DNA from: Oscillospiraceae bacterium
GTDB lineage: Bacteria > Bacillota > Clostridia > Oscillospirales > Oscillospiraceae
DNA length: 6,534 bases
Reading direction: 5' to 3'
Assembly: GCA_017538775.1 (NCBI GenBank)
Contig: JAFYIF010000082.1
Coordinates: forward strand, 1 to 6,534
Within the stretch, counting starts at the first letter, position 1, and the number at the start of each line of letters is the position of its first letter. A model generated the notes under the pieces. The model was not told where the DNA came from and made no database searches. It worked only from the letters and a program-made list of their open reading frames with translations. Shown here in pieces: positions 1 to 6,534 of the stretch. A program made the translations under genes and the position numbers.

Positions 1-360
1 AGCTCCCCGAAGGACTACTGGTGGGAGGTGACGGACAAGGAGGGCACCCGCTATTTCTACGGCAGCTATGACGGCACCTCCTGCGACACCGGCGTGCTGA
101 TGTCGGACTCCCTCGGCAACATCGGCCACTGGCCGCTCTGCCGGGCCATCGACATCAACGGGAACCACATGACCTACCGCTACAGCAAGCGGCTCCAGTA
201 CAGCGAATACCAGGCATCCTATCCCGCCACCTCGCCTTTGAGGAACGCTCCTCCCGTATACCTTGGCCAGCAGCTGTGGCCGGAAGTGATACAATATACA
301 GGGCATGACGGGGACACGGGCCGGTACCGCGTGGTCTTCTGCAGCGATGCGGTCAGCCGT
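1..360 (+). other. SpvB-like domain, first half
   Basis: Residues 1-120 carry the characteristic opening WEVTDKEGTRYFYG (residues 8-21), followed by GNIGHWPL (19 residues later), AIDINGNHMTYRYS and finally the strand YRVVF (113-117) after a VIQYTG segment. This series is typical of the SpvB/TcaC N-terminal domain (SpvB family, PF03534), where the strand after the I-x-YTG segment normally runs on directly into the second half of the domain. Here the chain instead leaves into a long insertion shortly after YRVVF. The N-terminal part of the domain lies upstream of the window. GC content of the first 300 bases is about 61 % by hand count. Confidence 0.8.
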
Positions 361-3300
361 GACTCGGCCTACAGGCGGTCATGCGCAGTGTCCGCCTCCG
401 CCTCTGCAAGCCGTGGGACGACGCCATCCGCCTCTGTAAAGGACACGGCACGCAAAACGGCCTCCAGGAGCGGGGATGAAGGGATGGAGTGGACGGAAGA
501 GCAGCGCATCGTGGCTCCGGATCCTGCCGCTCCGTCGGACGCCCCCTGCACGGAAGGAACCATCCCTGTCACCATCTGTCTGGAAAGCCCCTGTGCCCAA
601 AGTGCCGACCTCAGCGGAGCCACGATTGGCATCGGAAGGACGGAGCCTGTGTTTGCGGACAATGGCAATGGCACCCCGTATCCCGTGACCTTTGACTTTG
701 CCGGGAACCAGTACCGGACGGAACAGACCAACGGCACAAACTGTGTCAGTTTCATGGTCTGTCCGGAGGTGACCTACTACGGGGTGGTCCAGCCACCCAC
801 GATATGCGGGAGTGACCCTGTCAGCTTCCGTTTCCGCATCGGTGCCGACGGCAGCCTCACGGTCACTGACGGCAACGGTGTCCCGATGATAGGCGCGGAG
901 GTCACGGCAGCGGGCCACACCATCAGCGTCCCGGTGGAATGCGACTGCAACCTCCCTTCCGCCTGCTATGACTGCGTGCCTGGGGAGCCGTGCTACGACT
1001 GCCCCCCCGTCTACAGGAAAAAGGTATACATCGGCGTTCAGGACAACTTCTGCAAATCGGACCGCCTGCCGCACTGCCTGTTCAGCCTGACAAGAGTCAA
1101 CGACCCTTTCCATACGGAGTACCATTACACGACGGGCTATCCCAGGATCCAGCCCGTGGAGGTGCGTGAGAACGAGCTGTACCATGTGCACGGGTACTGG
1201 TTCGGCGGCGGGTACCAGCAGTCGCCGGTGGACTTCGACTTCAGCGTGAGCGGCTCAGGATGTGTGACGATACGGAATGAGGAGGGAATCCTCTCCTCAA
1301 CGGATCCGCACATACTGGTGAAGGATTACACCTGCAACGGGAATTACGGGTTCATCGAGGTGCTGATGCCGGTGGTGCCGGAGCGTCCGCGGGTGCGCAT
1401 CTGCATGAAGGACAGCTTTGGCTACGGCATATCGGGTTGCAGGATGCTGCTGGGAAAGATGTCAGACAGCACGGCTGCAGGCCTGTATGTCACGGACGCG
1501 ACCGGCCACACCCAAGAGCTTGCACTGGACACGGGCATCGCCTTCTGCATAGGGGAAACGGAGGCGTCATCAGTGAACGGTAACACCGACTACCGCAACC
1601 TGCTCGCGGGCTGGCAGGATGCCGTCAGGCTCTACCTGAAGGGGACCACATGCGGGCTGAAGAGGGGTTCCCTCAGCACTCCGGCGGCGGACAGCGTGCG
1701 CTACCGTGACGGGGTGTTCACCTACTACTATTCCATAGCCCCGAGGCAGTCGGGCAGGGAGACGGTCATCCGCGTTCACAAGACTGATTCGGCCAGCGGC
1801 CTCCCGCTGGAGGGCGCGCTGTTCGGCTACGGGCGCAGGTGTGACGGCAGCCATGTGCTGGGCACGGCGCTGACGGATGCGGACGGCAACAGTTCCGGAA
1901 TACCGCTGCGTTGCGGCGTGACCTATCGCGTGCGCGAGCTGTACCCGCCAGCAGGATACCGGCGCAGCTCCCCCGCATACGCCATTGTGCGCGGCGATGC
2001 CGACGGCAACCTCCAGGTGCTGGAGTCGCGCCACCTGAATGGCCTTTCGCAATCCGGGGATGGCGTCTGGACGCTTGAATTCGGGAACCAGAGGGACACG
2101 GCTGCGGAAAGACCCTTCCCTGCCGCCGCCGCCATAAGCTGCGACAGCTACGCCTACGACAACACGGTGGGCCTGCGCAGCGGCTACCGCCAGTCCTCCA
2201 AGGAGAAGCTGCTGCAGGTCATGGTGTTCTACCGCGACAGCTGCGTGCGCAGCTACAGCTTCTGCTACGGGCAGGACCTCTTCGGCCGCGCGCGGCTGGA
2301 GTCGGCCAGCGAGTGGGGCGCGGACCCCTCCCTCGGGAGCCGCGACCACCGTTTCGACTATTACGGGGAGACCTCCAACCGGCAGTACTTCGGCCCGACA
2401 CGGACAACATCCGTGGATGTCAGCCCTGTGGACGCGGCCCTGCTGCCGCTGCTCACCGATCCGCTGCTGTATTTCTCCGTTGCGGGTCTCACCCAGCCCA
2501 CGCTCCTGGGCGGCAGCCGCACCATTGCCTCGGACATCAGCGCGGGTGCGAGCCTCGGGCTGTTCCCCGACTTCCCGCTGCGGACCCTTTCCGCCGGCCT
2601 GAACGTGAGCGGCAGCTTCTCCACGGGCAAGGGCAGGACAAGCCTGACGGACATCAACGGCGACGGGCTGCCCGACCTGGTGTACGACAGCCTCAGGCCG
2701 TTTGTGCGGCTGCAGAAGCCGGACGGGTCCTTCGAGGGCCGTCCGCGTGCCGTCGGAGGGTACCAGTCCTTCCTGCGGGACTATTCCGACAATGTTGGGT
2801 TCGGCCCCCAAGTCTCCTCCGTCGTGAACGGCAGCGTGCAGAGGGGCTGGTCAAGTTCCTGGACATCCAACTACCTGGCCGACATGGACGGCGACGGGCT
2901 GGTGGACCTGGTGACGCCGCGCAACGTGCTGCACCCGTCCCTGCCCCAGAGGCCGCCGAAGTTCACCTTCGCCGAATGCCTGCCGCCGCAGGCCGCACTT
3001 GCAGAGGACACCGTGCGCGTGCGTTGCGACGACCGCTTCAGCTTCAGGGACGTGCCCTATGAGCGCGACCGCAGCGCGGAAATACGCTATGACCTGGTGC
3101 GGGTGTGGGAGGCGGAGCTGGACGACAGCCAGCTTCAAGACCTGACCTACAGCGTCTGCGCCCCCGTGCGGCTCTCCCACGACTCCATCGCCCTGGAGAA
3201 CTTCTGCGGGGAGGCGGACTCCGTCATCGTGTCGATAGAATACTACGGCACAGGACTTACGGGCACCCCCGCCCACTTGCTGCTCTGGTCGGATGTGATC

Positions 3301-6300
3301 GGCGACAGCGACACGCTGCCCCACGGCCCGGACCACTGTTCGGCATCCCCCATCCCTGACGGCCCGTGTGTGCTGCGCATCCGTAAGGTGGACATGGAGG
3401 GCATGCCCCTGGAAGGGGCGGAGTTTGAGGTGGACGGGAGCTCCTCATTCGTCACGGAAGCCGGAGGCTTTTGGGAGATGGACTTTTCCGAACCGGGCTG
3501 CATCACCCTGCAGGAGACCTTCTCCCCCTGTAACGGGACACTCCCTTCCGTCAGAATATGCATTGACGAAGGATGCGGCATCACCGTTGAACCGGCCGGC
3601 GTTGTTGAACCGGATGATGTTGGAACGGACAACATGGACGTGACCACGGAGGTCGTTGACGGGCGGACGGTGCACACCGTCACCGTCACCAACGACTGCG
3701 TGGGAGGGCGCGGCACCCCGCAGACCCGCTCAAACAGGGCCTACACCAACCCCGCCTACGACCTCTCCGCGCTGCCCCTGGCCAAGGGCGACCGCCTCTA
3801 CTTCCGGCTGAGGCCGCAGGACAACGGGGTGCGGAAGAAGGCGCTCTGGGATCCCGCTGTCATACCGCACTCCACACTGCTGGCCGCAGCGGGCGGCCTT
3901 GACGAAAACGGGCGCACCTTCGGCGGCGGCGACAGGGCCTCGGAATCGCAGCTGCTGCAGGGCGACTCCCTCTTCTGCTGTCCCGCCAAGGGGAAAATAG
4001 GCATAGAGTCCGTCATCCCGCAGCCCGGCAGCCCGCTGAGCGACTCGGTGCGCTTCGAGATCTGGCGCGGGCAGACACTCATCGACCATTACACCATCGA
4101 GAGCGGGCAGATGCCGTCAGAACGCCGTTTTGTGAAATATCTGTCCGTCAATTCCCTGGAGAAAATCAAGTTCGTGGCACGCTGCCGCTCCAACGTGGAC
4201 ATGACGCTGCTGCACTGGACCCCGAAGGTGTATTACATCAGCATAGACACGGGCAACGGCAGTGTCCCGACAGTCACCACCAACAGCGCGGGTGACAGCG
4301 TGCGCCTGATGGAGTATGCCGTCGCCCCGTGGCATGACTTCTACCCGCACGTCTCCGTCCCGGGCGGCGCCGTATGCCACAGCATCTGCAACAGTCCGGC
4401 GACAATGGTCCCCGTCCAGCGGAGCATAACGTCCGTCACGGTGACCTCCGCCGCCGCGGGCAGCGGCTGGCTGACCGTAAAGCAGGAGGGCAGGCGCGCC
4501 TATGCGCGGCGGGTGGTCTTCGGCGCCGGCACGACAACCCTCCCCGCCAACTCATACGCCATGCTGGAGGACGACCCCGGCAAGCCGGTGCACATCAGCC
4601 TCTGCCTGGAGAATCCCTCCGTCACGGTCAGCAGCTGCACGGTCACCATCGACGGCATCCCCCGCCAGGCTGTCATTTACGCACGGCGCGCCAATGACAT
4701 CCTCACCGGCTCCCACTACGGCGGCTGGGGGCAGTTCCAGTACCGCACCGGGCGGCTGCCCGACACCGACCCGCTGTCGCTGATGGACCTGGGGAAACTG
4801 CGGACACTGCACAGGATCACGGCGCAGAATGCGGGGCAGTATGCTGACACGACGGCATTGGGGCGCAGCCTGGGTTCTGTGGAATGCTTCTCGCGCAGCG
4901 ACAGCTTCGACATGCGGATGTCCGCCATCAGCGACACGCTGCACTGCCTGCCCATGAACAACGACGCCGTGTACCACGGCCATGCCGGCTTCTACGCCAA
5001 CACCTTCATCCGCGGGGCGGCGATGAACCTCGGCGGCATCCCCTGCCCCGGCTTCCTGCGAGAGGCCGGGGAGGCGGAAGCCTACTGCCCGGAGCAGGAG
5101 GGGACAGAACCGGAAGGACAGCAGCGGGGCGTGTCCGCCAACCCTCCCGTGAGGGGCCTGGCGCTCTCCAACGTGCTTGACGGCAGATCCTCAAGCAAAA
5201 AGTCCTCTTCAACGACATCCTCCAGTTCATCCGGACTATCCGTTGTCGGCATCGGCTCCGGCAGGAACTCCTCCGAAAACCGCACCTGCCAGGAGCGCGA
5301 CCTCATGGACCTCAACGGCGACGGCTTCCCCGACCTCATAGTGAAGGATACGGGGGTCTGGTACTCCTTCCCCTCCGCCTCCCTTTGGGAGAGCGCTTGC
5401 CGAGACCCCTTCAATGGGGAAGCGCACCACTTCACGGTGACCGTGGGCAGCGGAAAGAGCTTCTCCGCCGACTTCTCCACCATCGTCAATCTTGTGAGGA
5501 ACTCCGGCAGGCATGACAAGGCGGCCGTCAAATCGCAGGAGGAGGAACCGGATCCGCAGGTGGTGACACAGCTCAACAGCCATTCCGGAAGTGAGAGCCA
5601 CCTGACCGACCTCACAATATGGACGCTCACGGACATCAACGGCGACGGCCTGCCCGACCGCGTGTATTCCGACAACAGCGTGGCGCTGAACTGCGGGTAC
5701 GGCTTCCAGTCTGCGGAGAGATGGGAAATCGGTGACATCGGCCGCAACCACAGCGTGGCCTACTCCTCCTCCCTGGGTGTCCCTCTTGGTGGCAAGGAGT
5801 TCAGCGGCGGCGACAAGAGCTACAGCGGCGGCGTGAGCGGCAGCGAGAGCTACAACCGCCCGGAGGAGATGCTGGCCGACCTCAACAGCGACGGCAGGCC
5901 CGACCGCGTGGTCATCCTCCCGGACAGAAACGTCATCCATATCCACTACAACACCGGCTGCGGCTTCAACAAATATTATGACAGCATCATCGTGAGCGGC
6001 GGCGACCTGTACCGCTGGACGAGCACGCGCAGCCTCGGCGCAAACTTCGGCCTCACCCTCGGCTTCCCGGTGGGTGGCTGGGCCAAGGTGAGCGCCACCG
6101 GAGGGGCGGACCTGTCCATCTCCCTCTCCGCCTCCGTGGTGCAGTTCATGGACATGGACGGCGACGGCCACGCCGACATGGTGATCTCCCCGGACGACCA
6201 CACGCTGTACGTGCGCCACTCCACGCTCGGGCGAGCCGGCCTGCTGAAGACCGTCACCAACCCCCTGGGCGGCAGCGTCACACTGGGCTACCGCCAGACG

Positions 6301-6534
6301 GAGGCCAATGTGTTCCACAGCCGCCGCTGGGTCATGGACACCCTCCTGGTCTGTGACAGCCTTCCCGGGGACGGCGCGGACACCCGCATGACCACATGGG
6401 ACTATGCGTGCGGCTACTACGACCGCACGGAGCGGGAGTTCCTCGGCTTCGCCAAGGTGACGGAACGCCATCACAACACCATGGACGGCAACACAATAAA
6501 ACGGACCTATACCCGTTACTTCAGGAACGACAGC
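1..6534 (+). CDS. Giant SpvB/TcB-type toxin scaffold protein, internal fragment (partial at both ends)
   Basis: Frame 1 is open across all 2178 codons, so this is an internal piece of one gene whose start and stop lie outside. Landmarks in order are an SpvB-like domain (residues 1-120 and 714-800), a ~590-residue insertion between those halves, two FG-GAP/VCBS-like blade motifs (884, 961), a SpaA/Cna-B module (1123-1233), a beta-rich region with GDRLYFRL (1263-1270), four more blade motifs (1770-2061), and a TcdB-middle-like end with TEREFLGF (2143-2150). In Tc toxins such proteins form a hollow shell that encloses and delivers a cytotoxic C-terminal domain; related proteins in other bacteria are polymorphic RHS-type toxins. 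No catalytic toxin domain is seen here, and none is expected before the RHS repeats. A whole TcB is roughly 1400-1500 residues, so this fragment alone is clearly enlarged. Secretion is inferred from the family and the many cysteines; the N-terminus is missing, so no signal peptide can be checked. Coding call very sure; family call confident from motif memory, not a search. Confidence 0.93.
382..480 (+). other. Ser/Ala/Thr-rich flexible linker entering the insertion
   Basis: Residues 128-160 contain the run SASASAS (131-137) and are rich in Ser, Ala, Thr, Arg and Lys, with almost no large hydrophobic residues. Such a segment is likely unstructured and would tether the inserted modules to the SpvB-like domain. 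It begins about ten residues after the last recognisable SpvB strand. Confidence 0.65.
559..1011 (+). other. Inserted beta module A (divergent, possibly prealbumin-like)
   Basis: Residues ~187-337 start with a strand-like TIPVTICLES followed by LSGATIGIG, which resembles the opening of Cna-B/SpaA-type modules (hydrophobic strand, then a [L/P]xGAxF-like turn). The usual isopeptide lysine is not there; the equivalent site is Cys or Leu. The rest alternates short beta-like stretches (YPVTFDFAG, VSFMVCPEV, VSFRFRIG, LTVTDGNGVPMIGAEV) and ends in a cysteine cluster. It could be one large or two small beta-sandwich modules. GC is about 60 % over bases 541-840. I do not recognise a named family with confidence. 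Confidence 0.4.
940..1002 (+). other. Cysteine cluster with paired CYDC motifs
   Basis: Six cysteines fall in 21 residues (314, 316, 322, 325, 331, 334), including two identical CYDC tetrapeptides separated by five residues (VPGEP). Two CxxC pairs can bind a metal ion such as Zn or Fe, or form a small disulfide knot. In an exported protein the disulfide reading is more likely. It lies at the junction between beta modules A and B. Confidence 0.6.
1018..1380 (+). other. Inserted beta module B (divergent)
   Basis: Residues ~340-460 open with KKVYIGVQDNFCKS and then LPHCLFSLTRV, a pattern like the first two strands of SpaA/Cna-B modules, but with Val where the isopeptide Lys would be. Further beta-like segments are VEVRENELYHVHGYW, VDFDFSVSG and GFIEVLMPVVPE, the last reading like the closing strand plus a Pro-rich connector. 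Four cysteines (351, 359, 421, 445) could form disulfides. Family assignment is tentative. Confidence 0.4.
1381..1752 (+). other. Inserted beta module C (divergent)
   Basis: Residues ~461-584 start with RPRVRICMKDSFGYGISGCRMLLG, again shaped like the first strands of a SpaA/Cna-B module. Met occupies the position of the isopeptide lysine, and Cys468 and Cys480 flank it. Downstream are LYVTDATGHTQELALDTG, a stretch with INxxG-free loops (NGNTDYRNLLAGW), VRLYLKG and a closing VFTYYYSIAP. No catalytic or binding motif is visible. The call rests on spacing and strand pattern next to the clear module D. Confidence 0.4.
1759..2100 (+). other. SpaA/Cna-B (prealbumin-like) module D with probable isopeptide triad
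   Basis: Residues 587-700 match the SpaA/Cna-B signature well. The first strand is VIRVHKTD followed by GLPLEGALFGYG, then LTDADGNSSGIPL, then TYRVRELYPPAGY (641-653), and a closing strand VWTLEFGNQ (689-697). In this family an intramolecular isopeptide bond joins the first-strand Lys to the last-strand Asn with help from the Glu of the YxLxE-type strand. Here these would be Lys594, Glu646 and Asn696. Such modules give mechanical and protease resistance in Gram-positive pilins and adhesins. GC is about 68 %, like the scaffold. This is the most securely recognised inserted module. Confidence 0.8.
2140..2400 (+). other. SpvB-like domain, second half
   Basis: Residues 714-800 resume the SpvB-type scaffold. 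RSGYRQSSKEKLLQVMVFY is followed by VRSYSFCYG (749-757), FGRARLESASEWG (761-773) and HRFDYYGE (783-790). These correspond to the family pattern of a LLxxI/V-x-V/F strand, VRSYxFxY, FGKTxLxSI and HTFDYY. In ordinary members this follows the first half closely, which defines the insertion upstream. Confidence 0.8.
2650..2682 (+). repeat. FG-GAP/VCBS-like blade motif 1
   Basis: Residues 884-894 read DINGDGLPDLV, the Asp/Asn-rich loop of FG-GAP/VCBS beta-propeller blades in TcB-type proteins; such loops commonly bind calcium. It is preceded by Gly/Ser-rich beta strands (NVSGSFSTGKGRTSL). Confidence 0.85.
2881..2913 (+). repeat. FG-GAP/VCBS-like blade motif 2
   Basis: Residues 961-971 read DMDGDGLVDLV, 77 residues after motif 1, preceded by the Ser/Trp strand WSSSWTSNYLA. 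It closes the first blade group before the long region that holds SpaA module E. Confidence 0.85.
3367..3699 (+). other. SpaA/Cna-B (prealbumin-like) module E with probable isopeptide triad
   Basis: Residues 1123-1233 begin CVLRIRKVDMEGMPLEGAEFEV, continue with FVTEAGGFWEMDF, then CITLQETFSPCNG (1167-1179), and close with HTVTVTNDC (1225-1233). The expected isopeptide residues are Lys1129, Glu1172 and Asn1231. The module sits between a scaffold beta region (VIVSIEYY, 1076-1082) and the GDRLYFRL segment. An acidic, Val-rich stretch (VEPDDVGTDNMDVTTEVVDG) precedes the last strand. GC over bases 3421-3660 is about 57.5 %, below flanks of 65-69 %, which hints at a separate origin. Confidence 0.75.
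3727..4248 (+). other. Scaffold beta-sandwich region with GDRLYFRL, LWDP and SNVD motifs
   Basis: Residues 1243-1416 contain AKGDRLYFRL (1261-1270), ALWDPAVI (1281-1288), SLFCCPAKGKIGI, LSDSVRFEIWRG and ARCRSNVDMTLLHWTPKVYY. From memory, large SpvB-type proteins of Bacteroidota have a matching run (GDRxYFRV, W-D-P-x-I, SDDVxxxI, DSNxDW, WxPxxxY). The region looks like one or two beta-sandwich folds of the shell. No enzyme motif is seen. Confidence 0.6.
4249..4680 (+). other. Unassigned beta-rich region
   Basis: Residues 1417-1560 are rich in Thr, Ser and Val with alternating hydrophobic residues (SITSVTVTSAAAGSGWLTVK, VHISLCLENPSVTVSSCTVT), suggesting Ig-like or sandwich folds. I see no recognised family or active-site motif. 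It continues the scaffold frame up to the GGWGQF motif. Confidence 0.5.
4705..5160 (+). other. GGWGQF segment leading into the second blade group
   Basis: Residues 1569-1720 start near TGSHYGGWGQFQYRTG. A GWGQFxY-type motif recurs in SpvB/TcB-like proteins shortly before the second group of blade repeats. Later pieces are LHCLPMNNDAVYHGHAGFYA and an acidic Glu-rich loop (EAGEAEAYCPEQEGTEPEGQ, 1687-1706) that looks disordered. It likely belongs to the TcdB middle region. Confidence 0.55.
5182..5235 (+). other. Serine-rich low-complexity linker
   Basis: Residues 1728-1745 consist almost only of Ser with Lys, Thr and Gly (Ser in 11 of the 15 positions 1730-1744, with two Lys and two Thr). Base composition over 5161-5280 falls to about 56 % GC. 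It occupies the place where other blades have Gly/Ser beta strands, just before blade motif 3. Confidence 0.75.
5308..5340 (+). repeat. FG-GAP/VCBS-like blade motif 3
   Basis: Residues 1770-1780 read DLNGDGFPDLI, the first motif of the second blade group. It lies about 810 residues after motif 2. Confidence 0.85.
5632..5664 (+). repeat. FG-GAP/VCBS-like blade motif 4
   Basis: Residues 1878-1888 read DINGDGLPDRV, 108 residues after motif 3. Its DNA is nearly the same as that of motif 1. It is followed by VALNCGYGF, the usual post-loop strand. Confidence 0.85.
5878..5910 (+). repeat. FG-GAP/VCBS-like blade motif 5
   Basis: Residues 1960-1970 read DLNSDGRPDRV, 82 residues after motif 4, with Ser replacing the first loop Gly. 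Gly/Ser strands precede it (YSGGVSGSESY) and HIHYNTGCGFN follows. Confidence 0.8.
6151..6183 (+). repeat. FG-GAP/VCBS-like blade motif 6
   Basis: Residues 2051-2061 read DMDGDGHADMV, 91 residues after motif 5, preceded by ADLSISLSASVVQFM and followed by HTLYVRHS. It is the last blade before the TcdB-middle-like end. Confidence 0.85.
6235..6534 (+). other. TcdB middle-type segment, cut by the window end
   Basis: Residues 2079-2178 carry LLKTVTNPLGGSVTLGYRQT (2081-2100), SRRWVMDTLLV and YYDRTEREFLGFAKV (2139-2153). The TcB family has equivalent LLxxIxNxLGxxxxxxY and D-x-x-EREFRGFG motifs in its middle region. In known members RHS/YD repeats and, in fused or paired proteins, a variable C-terminal toxin follow. 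The chain ends at the window edge with TRYFRNDS, before any YD repeat appears. Confidence 0.75.

Larger units (their letters stand above)
361..2139 (+). other. About 590-residue multi-module insertion inside the SpvB-like domain
   Basis: Residues ~121-713 separate two segments (YRVVF at 113-117 and LRSGYRQSSKEKLLQVMVFY at 725-744) that are near neighbours in ordinary SpvB-type proteins. The insertion holds a Ser/Ala/Thr-rich linker (128-160), three poorly recognised beta modules (A, ~187-337; B, ~340-460; C, ~461-584), a CxxC pair, and a canonical SpaA/Cna-B module (587-700). At least 22 cysteines lie in residues 183-638, far denser than in most of the scaffold. It ends in a short Ala-rich hinge (PFPAAAA, 705-711). 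The frame is unbroken through both junctions, so this is a domain insertion and not a broken gene. Exact boundaries are approximate. A role as an exposed binding arm is inference. Confidence 0.75.

Noticed and set aside
464..490. Purine-rich AGGAGCGGGG stretch before ATG codons, like an internal ribosome site
   Set aside because: The ATG at 476 is out of frame and opens only a 70-codon shadow; the main frame continues unbroken through it with no sign of a second start.
847..918. LTVTDGNGVPMIGAEV, resembling a carboxypeptidase-regulatory-like domain start as in Bacteroidota outer-membrane proteins
   Set aside because: The rest of that domain does not follow; the chain runs into the cysteine cluster after about 15 residues. 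Kept as part of module A.
379..1191. 270-codon reverse-strand open frame
   Set aside because: It overlaps the inserted modules in antisense, with no domain-like features and an Arg/Val-rich shadow composition.
1570..2811. 413-codon reverse-strand open frame
   Set aside because: It is the shadow of the GC-rich forward gene. Its recurring VAVDV-like strings are the reverse complement of the GDG blade motifs, and it resembles no protein family.
2313..3062. 249-codon forward open frame in another frame
   Set aside because: It is Arg/Pro/Ala-rich, out-of-frame reading of the conserved SpvB end and blade motifs 1-2, which are coded in frame 1.
4756..4770. LPDTD, resembling a sortase LPxTG signal
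   Set aside because: Asp replaces the needed Gly, no hydrophobic tail or basic end follows, and it lies mid-protein.
5446..5460. GSGKS, resembling a nucleotide-binding P-loop
   Set aside because: The first Gly of GxxxxGK[ST] is absent (Val there), and the context is beta strands between blade motifs.
5236..6474. 412-codon reverse-strand open frame
   Set aside because: Same artefact: repeated AVAVxV strings sit exactly opposite the forward blade motifs. The forward frame has clear family motifs throughout.

Overview
The whole window is the inside of one very large gene. Forward frame 1 is open from the first base to the last: 2178 codons without a stop, with neither the real start nor the real stop present. 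There is no intergenic sequence, and I see no promoter, terminator, RNA gene, mobile element end or CRISPR array. Long open frames on the reverse strand are shadows of this GC-rich coding frame.

The protein belongs to the SpvB/TcB (TcaC, TcdB) group, the shell-forming scaffold of Tc toxins and related RHS-type polymorphic toxins. Family landmarks appear in the expected order. They are an SpvB-domain opening (WEVTDKEGTRYFYG, then GNIGHWPL and AIDINGN), the SpvB-domain close (VRSYSFCYG, FGRARLESASEWG, HRFDYYGE), and two FG-GAP/VCBS-like DxDGDGxxD blade motifs. Next come a beta-rich region (GDRLYFRL, LWDP, SNVD, HWTPKVYY), the HYGGWGQFQY motif, four more blade motifs, and a TcdB-middle-type end (TNPLGGSVTLGY, YYDRTEREFLGF). 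RHS/YD repeats and a variable C-terminal toxin tip would be expected just downstream, outside the window.

The unusual part is what has been added. About 590 residues interrupt the SpvB domain (about bases 361-2139): a Ser/Ala-rich linker, three cysteine-rich beta modules that I could not assign firmly, a compact CxxC pair, and one canonical SpaA/Cna-B (prealbumin-like) module with an apparent Lys-Glu-Asn isopeptide triad. A second SpaA/Cna-B module with its own triad sits between the first and second blade groups (about 3367-3699). Such modules are best known from Gram-positive pilins and adhesins. Here they look like external arms on a toxin shell, possibly for target binding. That role is inference.

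Organism: GC content is high, about 58-70 % in hand-counted blocks. The style of the conserved motifs recalls large SpvB/RHS proteins of Bacteroidota, such as GC-rich gut Bacteroidales. The taxon is an inference from motif style and composition only. The abundance of cysteines suggests a protein that folds outside the cytoplasm.
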